The translations under genes were made by a program, and so were the position numbers. The notes beneath the pieces are model-generated. The model ran no database searches. It worked only from the letters and a program-made list of their open reading frames with translations, and was not told where the DNA came from. From assembly GCA_019873685.1 (NCBI GenBank), contig JAIOAT010000021.1:1-50841 (forward strand): a DNA stretch of 50,841 nt. The letters are read 5' to 3'. Positions 33,284 to 41,243 of the stretch are shown here, in pieces; within the stretch, counting starts at the first letter, position 1; every line of letters begins with the position of its first letter. The stretch comes from Chloroflexota bacterium (lineage in GTDB: Bacteria; Chloroflexota; Anaerolineae; Aggregatilineales; Ch27).

Positions 33284-34378
33284 CTATCCCTCCCGGCGCA
33301 TCAGGCGCAGGCCGGCCTGATACACCGCGTAGATCGGGCGGCTGTAGACGTAGTCCCAGGCGGGTATGCGGCGAATCACCATGCCGCCCCAGCCGCGTTT
33401 GGTGCGGTAGACGCCCCACAGGCCGTCCTCCCGGCGGCTGAAGTCTGCTTCCAGTGTCGCTTCGTCTTCGTCCGGCACGCCCCAGAGATCATAGACGGCG
33501 CAACCGCGTTCCCTGGCCCACTGGATGGCCGCCCACTGCGCGGCATAGGTGGGCATCCGGTTGCGTTCCTCGTTGGTGGATGCGCCATAGAAGTACCAGG
33601 CGGTTCGGCCCAGGGCAAAGGCCATCACCCCGGCCAGGTCCTGCCCGGCGTAGGAAGCGATGAACAGGGCGGCCCGCCCGGTTGGAGCGAAGCGGTCAAA
33701 GGCTGCGCGGTAGTAGCCCGGCGCGTGCACGCCGAAAGCGTCGCGCTGCCCGGTGATCTGCATCATCACGGCGAAGCTGTCGAGGTCGGCGGCGGTCGCC
33801 CGCCGGACGGTGACCTCCTTTTTCTCGCTCAGGCGGATGTTGTAGCGCGTTTTCTGCTTCATCCGCGCCAGGATTTCCTCCGGGTCGGGGCGGATATCCA
33901 GGACTATCGTCCGCACCGGCTGGATGCTGTGCAGGCCGGGGCGGAAACCCGCCGCGCTCAGGGCGGCGGCATAGCGTGCGGCCTCCGCCGCGCCGGTGGG
34001 GATGTCGCCGTCCGCCGGGATCGGAGGATCGGGCGCTTCGACCGTGAGCCAGCGCGCGCCCTGTCGCCGCGCTTCGGCATGGATGGCCGCCCACAGAGGC
34101 GCCAGTTGCTCCGGCGCCTCCCACCAGTCGGGTGGCGTCAACGGCCCCTTGGGGATGTAGGCTAGGCTACCCAGCCGCAGGGGCAGGGGACGGTAGAGAA
34201 TCTGCGCCCCGGCCACCAGCTGGCTGCCTGCCGCCAGCGCAATGCGGGAAGCTTGCCAGCCAAACTGTGCCTTGAGCGCCCCCCAGTCGGGGAGCTGGAG
34301 GATATGGGCCTGGGGGTGGGCGCTGACAAAGGCGTCCCACTCCCCGGCTGATGGCGAGAGTGTGCGCAGAGGCTCCAC
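33284..34378 (-). CDS. FemX/FemAB-like aminoacyltransferase (peptidoglycan bridge type), copy 2
   Basis: 364 residues, first gene of the four-gene unit. Two GNAT-like halves with HILQLPDWGALKAQFGW, LRLGSLAYIPKGPLTPP, the junction MKQKTRYNIRLSEKKEVTVR, and the C-terminal signature WYFYGASTNEERNRMPTYAA. The ending includes LWGVYRTKRGWGGMVIRR. It is a clear paralogue of the gene at 31628, with near-identical signature blocks but different N-halves, so the pair may add different residues or successive residues to the stem peptide. Start GTG 34378 is preceded by AGGAG at 9 bases. A promoter with an embedded palindrome lies upstream. Confidence 0.88.
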   Translation of the reverse strand: MEPLRTLSPSAGEWDAFVSAHPQAHILQLPDWGALKAQFGWQASRIALAAGSQLVAGAQILYRPLPLRLGSLAYIPKGPLTPPDWWEAPEQLAPLWAAIHAEARRQGARWLTVEAPDPPIPADGDIPTGAAEAARYAAALSAAGFRPGLHSIQPVRTIVLDIRPDPEEILARMKQKTRYNIRLSEKKEVTVRRATAADLDSFAVMMQITGQRDAFGVHAPGYYRAAFDRFAPTGRAALFIASYAGQDLAGVMAFALGRTAWYFYGASTNEERNRMPTYAAQWAAIQWARERGCAVYDLWGVPDEDEATLEADFSRREDGLWGVYRTKRGWGGMVIRRIPAWDYVYSRPIYAVYQAGLRLMRREG

Positions 34379-34432
34379 GCGATCGATCTCCTGTGCGGGC
34401 AGCGTTCTGGCCCGCCCGAAACGCTGCGGGGT

Positions 34433-34461
34433 ATTGTGCCGTTTGCAGACGGCTTTGACAA
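34433..34461 (-). promoter_or_regulatory. promoter for the femX-GNAT operon with palindrome in its spacer
   Basis: On the - strand: TTGTCA (34461-34456), 17-base spacer, CACAAT (34438-34433). The spacer holds a near-palindrome GCCGTTTGCAGACGGC (34438-34453, + strand reading, one mismatched pair), positioned to block RNA polymerase if bound. The -10 is about 55 bases before the femX GTG. Confidence 0.5.
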
Positions 34462-34482
34462 CTGAATCCGCACCCAGCTTGA

Positions 34483-34511
34483 TTGTGTTCCCGGAACCTT
34501 GTGGCTATAAT
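34483..34511 (+). promoter_or_regulatory. promoter P1 of the nuo operon
   Basis: TTGTGT (34483-34488), 17-base spacer, consensus TATAAT (34506-34511). Divergent from the femX promoter about 20 bases away. A transcript from here would include the inverted repeat at 34524-34558 and run through P2. Confidence 0.55.
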
Positions 34512-34523
34512 GACTGGCGATTG

Positions 34524-34558
34524 TCCCCGCCGGGGTGGGTGCCTGACGCAGGCGGGGA
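34524..34558 (+). repeat. inverted repeat between nuo promoters P1 and P2
   Basis: TCCCCGCC (34524-34531) and GGCGGGGA (34551-34558), perfect 8-base arms with a 19-base loop, just downstream of the P1 start point and just upstream of P2. Could attenuate P1 transcripts or bind a regulator acting on both promoters. Confidence 0.45.
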
Positions 34559-34571
34559 ATCCTGATACAGG

Positions 34572-34600
34572 TTGTCATATCCGGGTCAGGATGCTATACT
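34572..34600 (+). promoter_or_regulatory. promoter P2 of the nuo operon
   Basis: TTGTCA (34572-34577), 17-base spacer, TATACT (34595-34600), each 5 of 6 against consensus; the best sigma-70-type promoter in the window. It gives a 5' leader of about 76 bases before the nuoA ATG at 34683 and argues against any nuoA start further upstream. Confidence 0.65.
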
Positions 34601-34682
34601 GGCGCCGTTTGTCACAGACGGCCTCAGCAAATCACCTAACAAGCTCTTCCTTCTGCGCCTGTTGCCCAAGGAGCCATTGCCA

Positions 34683-35042
34683 ATGGATCTGAGCGAATGG
34701 GCCTTTATCGGAGTATTTCTGGCAATCGCCGGAATCCTCCCTGCCGTGCCGATTGTGCTGGGCTGGTTGATCGGCCCGCGCAAGCCCAACCCGATCAAGA
34801 CCGATACCTATGAGTGCGGCATCGAAACGATCGGCGACGCCTGGGTGCAGTTCAAAGTCCAGTATTACGTCTTTGCGCTGGTCTTCCTGGTCTTTGATGT
34901 GGAGATGGTGTTGCTCTTCCCGTGGGCGGTCGCCTATGGCAATCTGGGGCTATTCGCCTTCGTGGAAGTGCTGATCTTCATTGCCCTGCTGGCGGTTGCC
35001 CTGGTGTATGTCTGGCGCAAGGGCGCGCTGGAGTGGACATAG
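34683..35042 (+). CDS. nuoA: NuoA, complex I membrane subunit A
   Basis: Small membrane subunit of NADH:quinone oxidoreductase near the quinone site. 119 residues, three membrane helices (about 8-30, 62-82, 88-110). The signature loop between the first two reads PNPIKTDTYECGIETIGDAW, including the conserved Cys (the mobile TMH1-2 loop of ND3), followed by VQFKVQYYVFALVFLVFDVEM with its conserved acidic pair. ATG 34683 follows AAGGAG at 10 bases. nuoB, C and D, which normally follow nuoA, are missing; nuoH is next after 75 bp. Confidence 0.96.
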   Translation: MDLSEWAFIGVFLAIAGILPAVPIVLGWLIGPRKPNPIKTDTYECGIETIGDAWVQFKVQYYVFALVFLVFDVEMVLLFPWAVAYGNLGLFAFVEVLIFIALLAVALVYVWRKGALEWT

Positions 35043-35117
35043 CCCGCCATACCGGAAAACAGGCCATGCATCCGCCCTGGATGTTCTGGCCTTTTTTGTC
35101 TTGTAAGGGGAGCGCTT

Positions 35118-36374
35118 ATGCTGAGAGATGCACTGATACAGGCTGGCATGAACGCGGGGCTGGCGACCTTCCTGGACATCCTGGGCGGGGTGCTGGTGGC
35201 GGCCACCTTCGGGATGGCGTGGGTGCTCTTTGGCATCTGGATCGAGCGTAAGGTCGCCGCGCGCATTCAGAATCGGGTCGGCCCCAACCGGGTCGGCCCG
35301 TACGGCTTGATCCAGAACTTCGCTGATGCCCTCAAGCTGCTGATCAAGGAAGTGATCGTTCCGCGTAACGCTGACCGGCCAGTGTATTTTCTGGCTCCGG
35401 TGCTAATGGTGGTGTCAGTGATCCTGATCGCCGCCGTCATCCCGTTCTCGTCGGTGGTGATCGGGACTGACCTGAACATCGGCCTGCTGTATGTGCTGGC
35501 GGTCGGCTCACTGGGGACGCTGGCTGTGCTGATGGCCGGCTGGGGCAGCAACAACAAGTACGCCCTGTTAGGGGCTTTCCGTGCGGTAGCGCAGCTGATC
35601 AGCTACGAAGTGCCGATGGTGCTGGCCCTGCTGATCCCGGTGATGCTGGCCGGATCGCTGAGCATGCAGGATCTGGTGCGGTCGCAGCATGTATGGTTTC
35701 TCTTTGTCGCACCCATCGCGGCGGTGCTCTTCCTGATCGCAGCGCATGCGGAAAACGGGCGCGCCCCCTTTGACCTGCTGGAAGCAGAAAGCGAACTGAT
35801 CGCCGGCTATAACATCGAGTACAGCGGCATGGCTTTCGCCATGTTCTACCTGGCGGAGTTCATGCACGCCTTCTTTGTGGCGATTGTGTTCAGCGTGCTC
35901 TTTCTGGGCGGCTGGCGCGGCCCCGGCGCGGAAACCTACCCGATCCTGGGCATGTTCTACCTGGGCATTAAGTCGATGGTCGTCTATTTCGTCACGGTCT
36001 GGTTGCGCCTGACCGTGCCGCGCGTGCGCATCGACCACCTGCTGGCTCTGAACTGGAAGATCATGGTTCCGCTGGCGCTGGCGAATGTCATTCTGACGGC
36101 CTTCCTGTTCAAACTGGTGCCGACGCCGGATTACAGTGCGGCGCGGGCGATTGCTGAAGGCGAATTTACAGGCGTGGCGTCCGGGTTGTATCGCCTGCTG
36201 GGGCCGGAATTCGTGGCTATGCTCCCGCTGGCCGGCGTGCTGCTGGTGGGGAACATCGCGCTGCTCGTGGCTGCGGCGGCGCTGCTGCGCTGGCTGGCCC
36301 GGCGCAGGCGCCAGGAAGTTGAGGCGCTGGTGGACGAGACGGAATACGCGCCCGGTGTGGCGGCGGCGGAATAG
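35118..36374 (+). CDS. nuoH: NuoH, complex I quinone-site membrane subunit
   Basis: Heel subunit of complex I that forms much of the quinone chamber and the start of the proton path. 418 residues, somewhat long because of a C-terminal extension. Eight or so helices with the signatures IERKVAARIQNRVGPNRVGP, GLIQNFADALKLLIKE, AHAENGRAPFDLLEAESEL and the GYNIEYSGMAFAMFYLAEF stretch carrying acidic residues. The C-terminal tail (RRRRQEVEALVDETEYAPG) is charged and not part of the core. ATG 35118 follows AGGGGAG. nuoI, normally next, is absent; nuoJ begins 12 bp after the stop. Confidence 0.96.
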   Translation: MLRDALIQAGMNAGLATFLDILGGVLVAATFGMAWVLFGIWIERKVAARIQNRVGPNRVGPYGLIQNFADALKLLIKEVIVPRNADRPVYFLAPVLMVVSVILIAAVIPFSSVVIGTDLNIGLLYVLAVGSLGTLAVLMAGWGSNNKYALLGAFRAVAQLISYEVPMVLALLIPVMLAGSLSMQDLVRSQHVWFLFVAPIAAVLFLIAAHAENGRAPFDLLEAESELIAGYNIEYSGMAFAMFYLAEFMHAFFVAIVFSVLFLGGWRGPGAETYPILGMFYLGIKSMVVYFVTVWLRLTVPRVRIDHLLALNWKIMVPLALANVILTAFLFKLVPTPDYSAARAIAEGEFTGVASGLYRLLGPEFVAMLPLAGVLLVGNIALLVAAAALLRWLARRRRQEVEALVDETEYAPGVAAAE

Positions 36375-36386
36375 CGGGGGGTGGCG

Positions 36387-36920
36387 ATGGAAATCACGAT
36401 TGAACTGCTGGTTTTCCTGGTGTTTGCGCTCCTGACGCTGGCTGGCGGCCTGGGCGTGGTGCTGGCCCGGAATCTGTTCCGGGCGGCGCTGCTTTTGTTG
36501 CTGAGCCTGTTCGGGGTGGCCGGGCTGTTTGTGCTGCTGGCTGCGCCGTTCCTGGCCGCCGTGCAGGTGCTGATCTACATGGGCGGCATCACCATCCTGA
36601 TTATTTTCGCCGTGATGCTGACGCGGGGGATGGTCAGGGCGCGCAACGTGTTCAGCGAGCAGTGGGACCTGGCGGCGATCGTCTCGCTGGCCTTCCTGGC
36701 GCTGGTGGTGTACCTGCTCTGGCAGTTGCAGCAGGGGAGCAGCGCGGCGCTCTTCGCGGCTCCTCCACCGGAAGGCGGGCTGGAGAACCCGATAGCGGCG
36801 CTGGGCGCGGCGCTGGTCGATCCGGCTCAGTATATGCTGCCGTTTGAAGTGGCGTCGGTGTTGCTGGCCGGGGCGTTGATCGGGGCGATCTACATCGCCC
36901 GCGATGATGAGGTGGAGTAA
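36387..36920 (+). CDS. nuoJ: NuoJ, complex I membrane subunit J
   Basis: Membrane subunit contributing TM3 with the pi-bulge that links quinone chemistry to the pumps. 177 residues, five helices. [43 protein letters not shown] is the region matching the family, written here as two blocks: [18 protein letters not shown] and [14 protein letters not shown]. The C-terminus [22 protein letters not shown] is typical. ATG 36387 is preceded by GGGGGGTGG; an in-frame GTG at 36381 lies within that purine run and is less likely. Ends 5 bp before nuoK. Confidence 0.94.
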   Translation: MEITIELLVFLVFALLTLAGGLGVVLARNLFRAALLLLLSLFGVAGLFVLLAAPFLAAVQVLIYMGGITILIIFAVMLTRGMVRARNVFSEQWDLAAIVSLAFLALVVYLLWQLQQGSSAALFAAPPPEGGLENPIAALGAALVDPAQYMLPFEVASVLLAGALIGAIYIARDDEVE

Positions 36921-36925
36921 GAGCT

Positions 36926-37234
36926 ATGGTGCCCTTGTGGATGTTCCTGCTGGTCGCGGCAGCGCTCTTCGCCATCGGGCTGTTCGGCGTGCTCTCCCGC
37001 CGCAACGCGGTGGCGATCCTGATGGGCGTCGAGTTGATGCTGAACGCCGTCAACATCAACCTGATCGCTTTCTGGCGCTACCGCACGCCTGACACCATGA
37101 TCGGGCAGGCGTTTGCCGTGTTCGTGTTTGTGGTGGCGGCTGCCGAGGCGGCGGTGGGTCTGGCGCTGATTGTGGCCATTTACCGTCGTCGCCAGAGTGT
37201 GGCTGTTGAGGATGTCAACCTGCTGAAGTGGTGA
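36926..37234 (+). CDS. nuoK: NuoK, complex I membrane subunit K
   Basis: Small three-helix subunit, homologue of MrpC, with two buried glutamates in the proton path. 102 residues. E36 in [18 protein letters not shown] and E74 in [18 protein letters not shown] match the conserved pair. No insertion or truncation. Starts 5 bp after nuoJ and precedes nuoL by 74 bp. Confidence 0.96.
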   Translation: MVPLWMFLLVAAALFAIGLFGVLSRRNAVAILMGVELMLNAVNINLIAFWRYRTPDTMIGQAFAVFVFVVAAAEAAVGLALIVAIYRRRQSVAVEDVNLLKW

Positions 37235-37308
37235 CGTCCGGGTAATCGCGACGCTGCCCGCTGGCCCACGCCAGTCGGGAGGTGTGCCAAGTGGAGGACA
37301 GGTCCTGA

Positions 37309-39615
37309 ATGATTGACTGGACAAATGCGAACTACCTGCCGTGGTTGATCCCGGTTCCACCACTGCTTGCGGCGGCCCTGATCTTCCTGGTCACCAATCG
37401 CAGCTGGTGGCTGACGACGACAACCGCCCTGGTGGCGACGATCACCTCCTGGGTGATGGCGACCATCATGCTGCTGCGGGCGATCGGCGTCGCCTTCGGG
37501 GAGGCGCTGGACGGCGAGGCCTTTGGCAGCACAGCCCCCTGGATGGACCTGGGCAGCACGCAGTTCCAGATCGGCGTGCTGGTTGATCCGCTGACGACGG
37601 CCATGCTCTTCATGGTGCCCCTGGCCATCCTGATGATCATGATCTACTCCGTCGGCTACATGGCCCATGACCCGCGCCGGGAGCGTTTCTTCGGCTACAT
37701 GAGCCTGTTTGCCGGGGCCATGCTCTTGCTGGTGGTGGCCGACAACCTGCTGCTGCTGTTCATCGGCTGGGAGGTGATGGGCTTCTGTTCGTACTCGCTC
37801 ATCGGCTTCTGGTTCGAGAAGGAAAGCGCCCACCGGGCCGGCGTCAAGGCGTTTATGACCACCCGCGTGGCGGATGTCATTATGCTGCTCGGCATCGCCT
37901 ATCTCTACGCAGAGACGGGCACGCTGAGCTTCCGCGAGATCTTCTTCAACGAAGCGTTGCTGGCCGGGCTAGCGGCGAAGCCAGCCATCATCTTCGGCGG
38001 CCTGAGCGCCGCGGGACTGATCGGCGTCTTCCTGGTGATCGGCACGATCGGCAAGAGCGCCCAGTTCCCGCTGCACGTCTGGCTCCCGGACGCGATGGAA
38101 GGCCCGACACCCGTCAGCGCGATGATCCATGCGGCGGCGATGGTCTCCGCCGGTGTGTACATGATCATCCGCATGTATCCGCTGCTGGAGGCCGGGGCCG
38201 ACCCGCATCATGGCGTGTACAGTGCGCCGCTGCTGCTGATGGCCTACGTCGGCGCCTTTACCGCGTTGTTCTCAGCGGTGATCGCGGTGGCCCAGAACGA
38301 TATCAAGCGCGTGCTGGCCTATTCCACGATCAGCCAGCTCGGCTTCATGATGGCGGCGCTGGGCATCGGGGCGTACATCGCGGCGGCCTTCCACCTGATC
38401 ACGCACGGCATCTTCAAGGCCCTGCTCTTTATGTCTTCCGGCGCGGTGATCCACGCCATGGAGCACGGCGAGCACCATGCCCATGAACACGGCCACCACG
38501 TCCACAACGCTTTTGGCGGGCATGGCCGCTTTGACCCGCAGGATATGCGCAACATGGGCGGCCTCAAGGGGCGCATCCCGGTGACCTGGTTTGGCTTCCT
38601 GACGGGTGGGCTGGCGCTGGCGGGCTTCCCGCTGTTTACCGCCGGGTTCTGGTCAAAGGATGAAATCTTCGCAGAAGCGTGGCACCTGGGCTTTGGCGAA
38701 GGCTTCGGCCCGGCGATGTTCGTCTTTGTGCTGCTGGCTCTGGCGGCTTTCCTGACCGCCTTCTACACCATGCGCCAGCTGGCCATGACCTTCGCTGGCG
38801 AGCCGCGCACCGAGGCGGCGGCTCAGGCCAGCCTGGGCGGGCCAAAGACGGTTGTCTCCACCTTCATGCAGGGGCCGTTGATTGTGCTGGGTGTGGCGGC
38901 GCTGGTCGCCGGGTATATCGGCGTGCCGCAGGACTTCCCGCTGTTCGGGTGGTTGTTCAGCGGCAACGGCAACCCATTCCATGATTTTGTGGGCGGCACG
39001 TTGCCGCATCATCCGCCGACGCTGGCCTTCAATGTCGTGCCAGTATTGTTCTCGTTTGTGGTGGCGCTGGGCGGGCTGTATGTGGGCTACCGGGTGTACT
39101 GGCGCAGACCGCTGGCCGCCGGGCAACCCGATCCGACTCAGCTGGCGCTGGACCGGATCAGCCCGTACCTGTGGCAGTGGATGTCGCACAAGTTCTATGT
39201 GGACGAGCTGTATCAGCGGGTGTTTGTCCAGCCCTCGCAGTGGCTGAGCGAAGTCCTGACCAGCAAGATCATTGACCGCATCGTGATTGATGGCATCCTG
39301 CACACCATCGCTCATGTCGCCGGCTGGATTGGCGAGCTGTTCAAGCGCTTCAACCGCGTGGTCATCGATGGCGTCGGCGATGGCATCCCGCAGGCCATCG
39401 GCGCCTTCGCAGGCTGGTTCCGCCGCGTGCAGACGGGCAATGTCCAGCAGTACCTGTTGATGGCGGTCCTGGCTGCGCTGGTGATCTTCCTGAGCGCTGC
39501 CGGGCTGCTGGTCAGGATCAGCCCGACGACGGTGTTGATCGCACTGGCGGCGCTGGTCGTGATCATCGTGGTGCTGAACTTGATCGGGAGGGTGTGGGGA
39601 GGCATAGCCGAATGA
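37309..39615 (+). CDS. nuoL: NuoL, distal antiporter-like pump with extended lateral helix
   Basis: Distal proton-pumping subunit of complex I. 768 residues against roughly 610-680 usually. Antiporter core intact: GWEVMGFCSYSLIGFWFEK (TM5 Glu), GTIGKSAQFPLHVWLPDAMEGPTPVSAMIHAA (TM7 Lys), and the later GFPLFTAGFWSKDE. Two additions stand out: a His-rich loop at about 385-410 (EHGEHHAHEHGHHVHN), and a lateral amphipathic helix enlarged by a 26-residue tandem duplication (residues 654-705). The helix starts after FYVDELY (629) and ends before QTGNVQ (708), about 79 residues where I expect about 50. A final helix anchors the end. The stop overlaps nuoM as ATGA. Confidence 0.95.
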   Translation: MIDWTNANYLPWLIPVPPLLAAALIFLVTNRSWWLTTTTALVATITSWVMATIMLLRAIGVAFGEALDGEAFGSTAPWMDLGSTQFQIGVLVDPLTTAMLFMVPLAILMIMIYSVGYMAHDPRRERFFGYMSLFAGAMLLLVVADNLLLLFIGWEVMGFCSYSLIGFWFEKESAHRAGVKAFMTTRVADVIMLLGIAYLYAETGTLSFREIFFNEALLAGLAAKPAIIFGGLSAAGLIGVFLVIGTIGKSAQFPLHVWLPDAMEGPTPVSAMIHAAAMVSAGVYMIIRMYPLLEAGADPHHGVYSAPLLLMAYVGAFTALFSAVIAVAQNDIKRVLAYSTISQLGFMMAALGIGAYIAAAFHLITHGIFKALLFMSSGAVIHAMEHGEHHAHEHGHHVHNAFGGHGRFDPQDMRNMGGLKGRIPVTWFGFLTGGLALAGFPLFTAGFWSKDEIFAEAWHLGFGEGFGPAMFVFVLLALAAFLTAFYTMRQLAMTFAGEPRTEAAAQASLGGPKTVVSTFMQGPLIVLGVAALVAGYIGVPQDFPLFGWLFSGNGNPFHDFVGGTLPHHPPTLAFNVVPVLFSFVVALGGLYVGYRVYWRRPLAAGQPDPTQLALDRISPYLWQWMSHKFYVDELYQRVFVQPSQWLSEVLTSKIIDRIVIDGILHTIAHVAGWIGELFKRFNRVVIDGVGDGIPQAIGAFAGWFRRVQTGNVQQYLLMAVLAALVIFLSAAGLLVRISPTTVLIALAALVVIIVVLNLIGRVWGGIAE
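39268..39423 (+). repeat. 26-residue tandem duplication coding part of the NuoL lateral helix
   Basis: Residues 654-679 and 680-705 of NuoL align with a 26-residue period: IDRIVIDGI in the first unit and FNRVVIDGV in the second, with the exact VIDG blocks at 659-662 and 685-688, each followed by an amphipathic stretch ending in basic residues (ELFKR, WFRR). The DNA copies have diverged, so the duplication is old. Confidence 0.75.
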
Positions 39616-41228
39616 TCGCGATTGGCAACCTCTTTGAGATTCCCCTGTTGAGCGCCATCGTCTTCCTGCCGGTGCTGGGCGCGGTGGTGATGCTGCTGCT
39701 CCCGCGCGACAACAAGGCGCTGGTGCGCTGGACGGCGCTGGGATTCAGCCTGGTGGTCTTTGTGCTGACGCTGGTGCTGTGGTTCGGCTATGACCGGGCG
39801 GTGGGCGGCTTCCAGTTTGTGGAAAAGACGCCCTGGTTCAGTATGCTGGGGGCATCCTGGCACCTGGGGGTAGACGGGATCAGCATCGTCATGATCCTGC
39901 TGACCGGCCTGCTGGTGCCGCTGGGCATCCTGATCAGCTTCGAGATCGAGGAGCAGGTCAACGTCTACATGATGCTCTTCCTGCTGCTGGAAGCGGGTAT
40001 GATGGGCGTCTTTGTGGCGCTGGACCTGATGATCTTCTTCCTGTTCTGGGAGATCGGCCTGGTGCCGATGTACTTCCTGATCAACCGCTGGGGCGGCGAG
40101 AACCGCCTGTACGCCTCGGTCAAGTTCTTCCTGTACACGATGGCCGGGTCGCTGGGGCTGCTACTCTCCATCCAGCTGATTGGCATCACCGCCGGGACGA
40201 TGGACATCGTCGAATTGACCTCGTTCTGGCCGACGTTCCAGGGGGATGGCGGCCAGTTCCTGGGCATCGGTGTAGAGACGGTCAAGTGGCTGACCTTCCT
40301 GGCCTTCTTCCTGGCCTTTGCCATCAAAGTCCCGATCTGGCCGTTCCACACCTGGTTGCCTGACGCCCACACTGAAGCACCAACCGCCGGGTCGATGCTG
40401 CTGGCGGGTGTGCTGCTGAAGCTGGGCGCGTACGGGTTCCTGCGGCTGGTGATCCCGTTCTTCCCGGAGCAAGCGGCAGCCTTCGCGCCGGTGCTGGCGT
40501 TCCTGGGGATGATGGGGATCATCCTGGGCGCGTTCGCCGCCTACGGGCAGGATGACTTCAAGCGACTGGTAGCCTATAGCTCGGTGAATCACATGGGGTT
40601 TGTGGTGCTGGGCATCGCCGTCATGGCCTGGGTCTATGGCATCCTGTACACCAATGGGGCAGCGCCCTGGTTGAACCTGGAAGCGGGGACGGTCGCCCTG
40701 CCGGATACGCAGAGCGCGATCATCGCTGCCAACGGTGCAGTGCTGCAGATGTTCAACCACGGCCTCAGTTCCGCCGGGATGTTCCTGCTGGTTGGCGCGC
40801 TGTACCACAAGGCGCACACCCGCGACCTGCGCAGGATGGGCGGGCTGTGGGTGCTGGCGCCGGTCTATGGCGGCATCCTGATCTTCACCAGCATGGCCAG
40901 CCTGGGATTGCCGGGGCTGAATGGGTTTGTTGGCGAGTTCCTGGTAGTGCGCGGGGCCTGGCCGGTGTTTACCCTGGCGACGCTGCTGAGCATGATCGGC
41001 CTGCTTTTCACCGGCGCTTACATTCTGAAGGCGCTGCAGCGGGTGCTGCATGGCAAGCCCGCCCAGGAATGGGTGGACTACCATTACCGGCATCATAGCC
41101 TGGAGATCTCGCTGCGCGAAGTCGTGGCGATGGCGCCGTTGCTGGTCCTGTTCCTGGTGACCGGCGTACTGCCCAACTGGATCTTGCCGATGATCAACGA
41201 GACCGTGACCCGTTTGTTTGGCGGGTAA
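39612..41228 (+). CDS. nuoM: NuoM, antiporter-like pump subunit M (copy 1)
   Basis: Proton-pumping subunit of complex I. 538 residues from ATG 39612, about 14 helices. Canonical ion-path residues are present: Glu in FLFWEIGLVPMYFLI, TM7 Lys K239 in FAIKVPIWPFHTWLPDAHTEAP, TM8 Lys in GVLLKLGAYGFLR, and Glu in GLPGLNGFVGEFLV. ATG 39612 overlaps the nuoL stop and is preceded by GGAGGGTGTGGGGAGG; the frame is open 18 bases further back but without a suitable context. It is the normal NuoM; copy 2 follows after 15 bp. Confidence 0.95.
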   Translation: MIAIGNLFEIPLLSAIVFLPVLGAVVMLLLPRDNKALVRWTALGFSLVVFVLTLVLWFGYDRAVGGFQFVEKTPWFSMLGASWHLGVDGISIVMILLTGLLVPLGILISFEIEEQVNVYMMLFLLLEAGMMGVFVALDLMIFFLFWEIGLVPMYFLINRWGGENRLYASVKFFLYTMAGSLGLLLSIQLIGITAGTMDIVELTSFWPTFQGDGGQFLGIGVETVKWLTFLAFFLAFAIKVPIWPFHTWLPDAHTEAPTAGSMLLAGVLLKLGAYGFLRLVIPFFPEQAAAFAPVLAFLGMMGIILGAFAAYGQDDFKRLVAYSSVNHMGFVVLGIAVMAWVYGILYTNGAAPWLNLEAGTVALPDTQSAIIAANGAVLQMFNHGLSSAGMFLLVGALYHKAHTRDLRRMGGLWVLAPVYGGILIFTSMASLGLPGLNGFVGEFLVVRGAWPVFTLATLLSMIGLLFTGAYILKALQRVLHGKPAQEWVDYHYRHHSLEISLREVVAMAPLLVLFLVTGVLPNWILPMINETVTRLFGG

Positions 41229-41243
41229 TAGGCAGGGGGATTT

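Noticed and set aside
34572-34682. NuoA with a 37-residue N-terminal extension
   Set aside because: The extension overlaps a near-consensus promoter, has no NuoA similarity, and ATG 34683 has a proper AAGGAG site.
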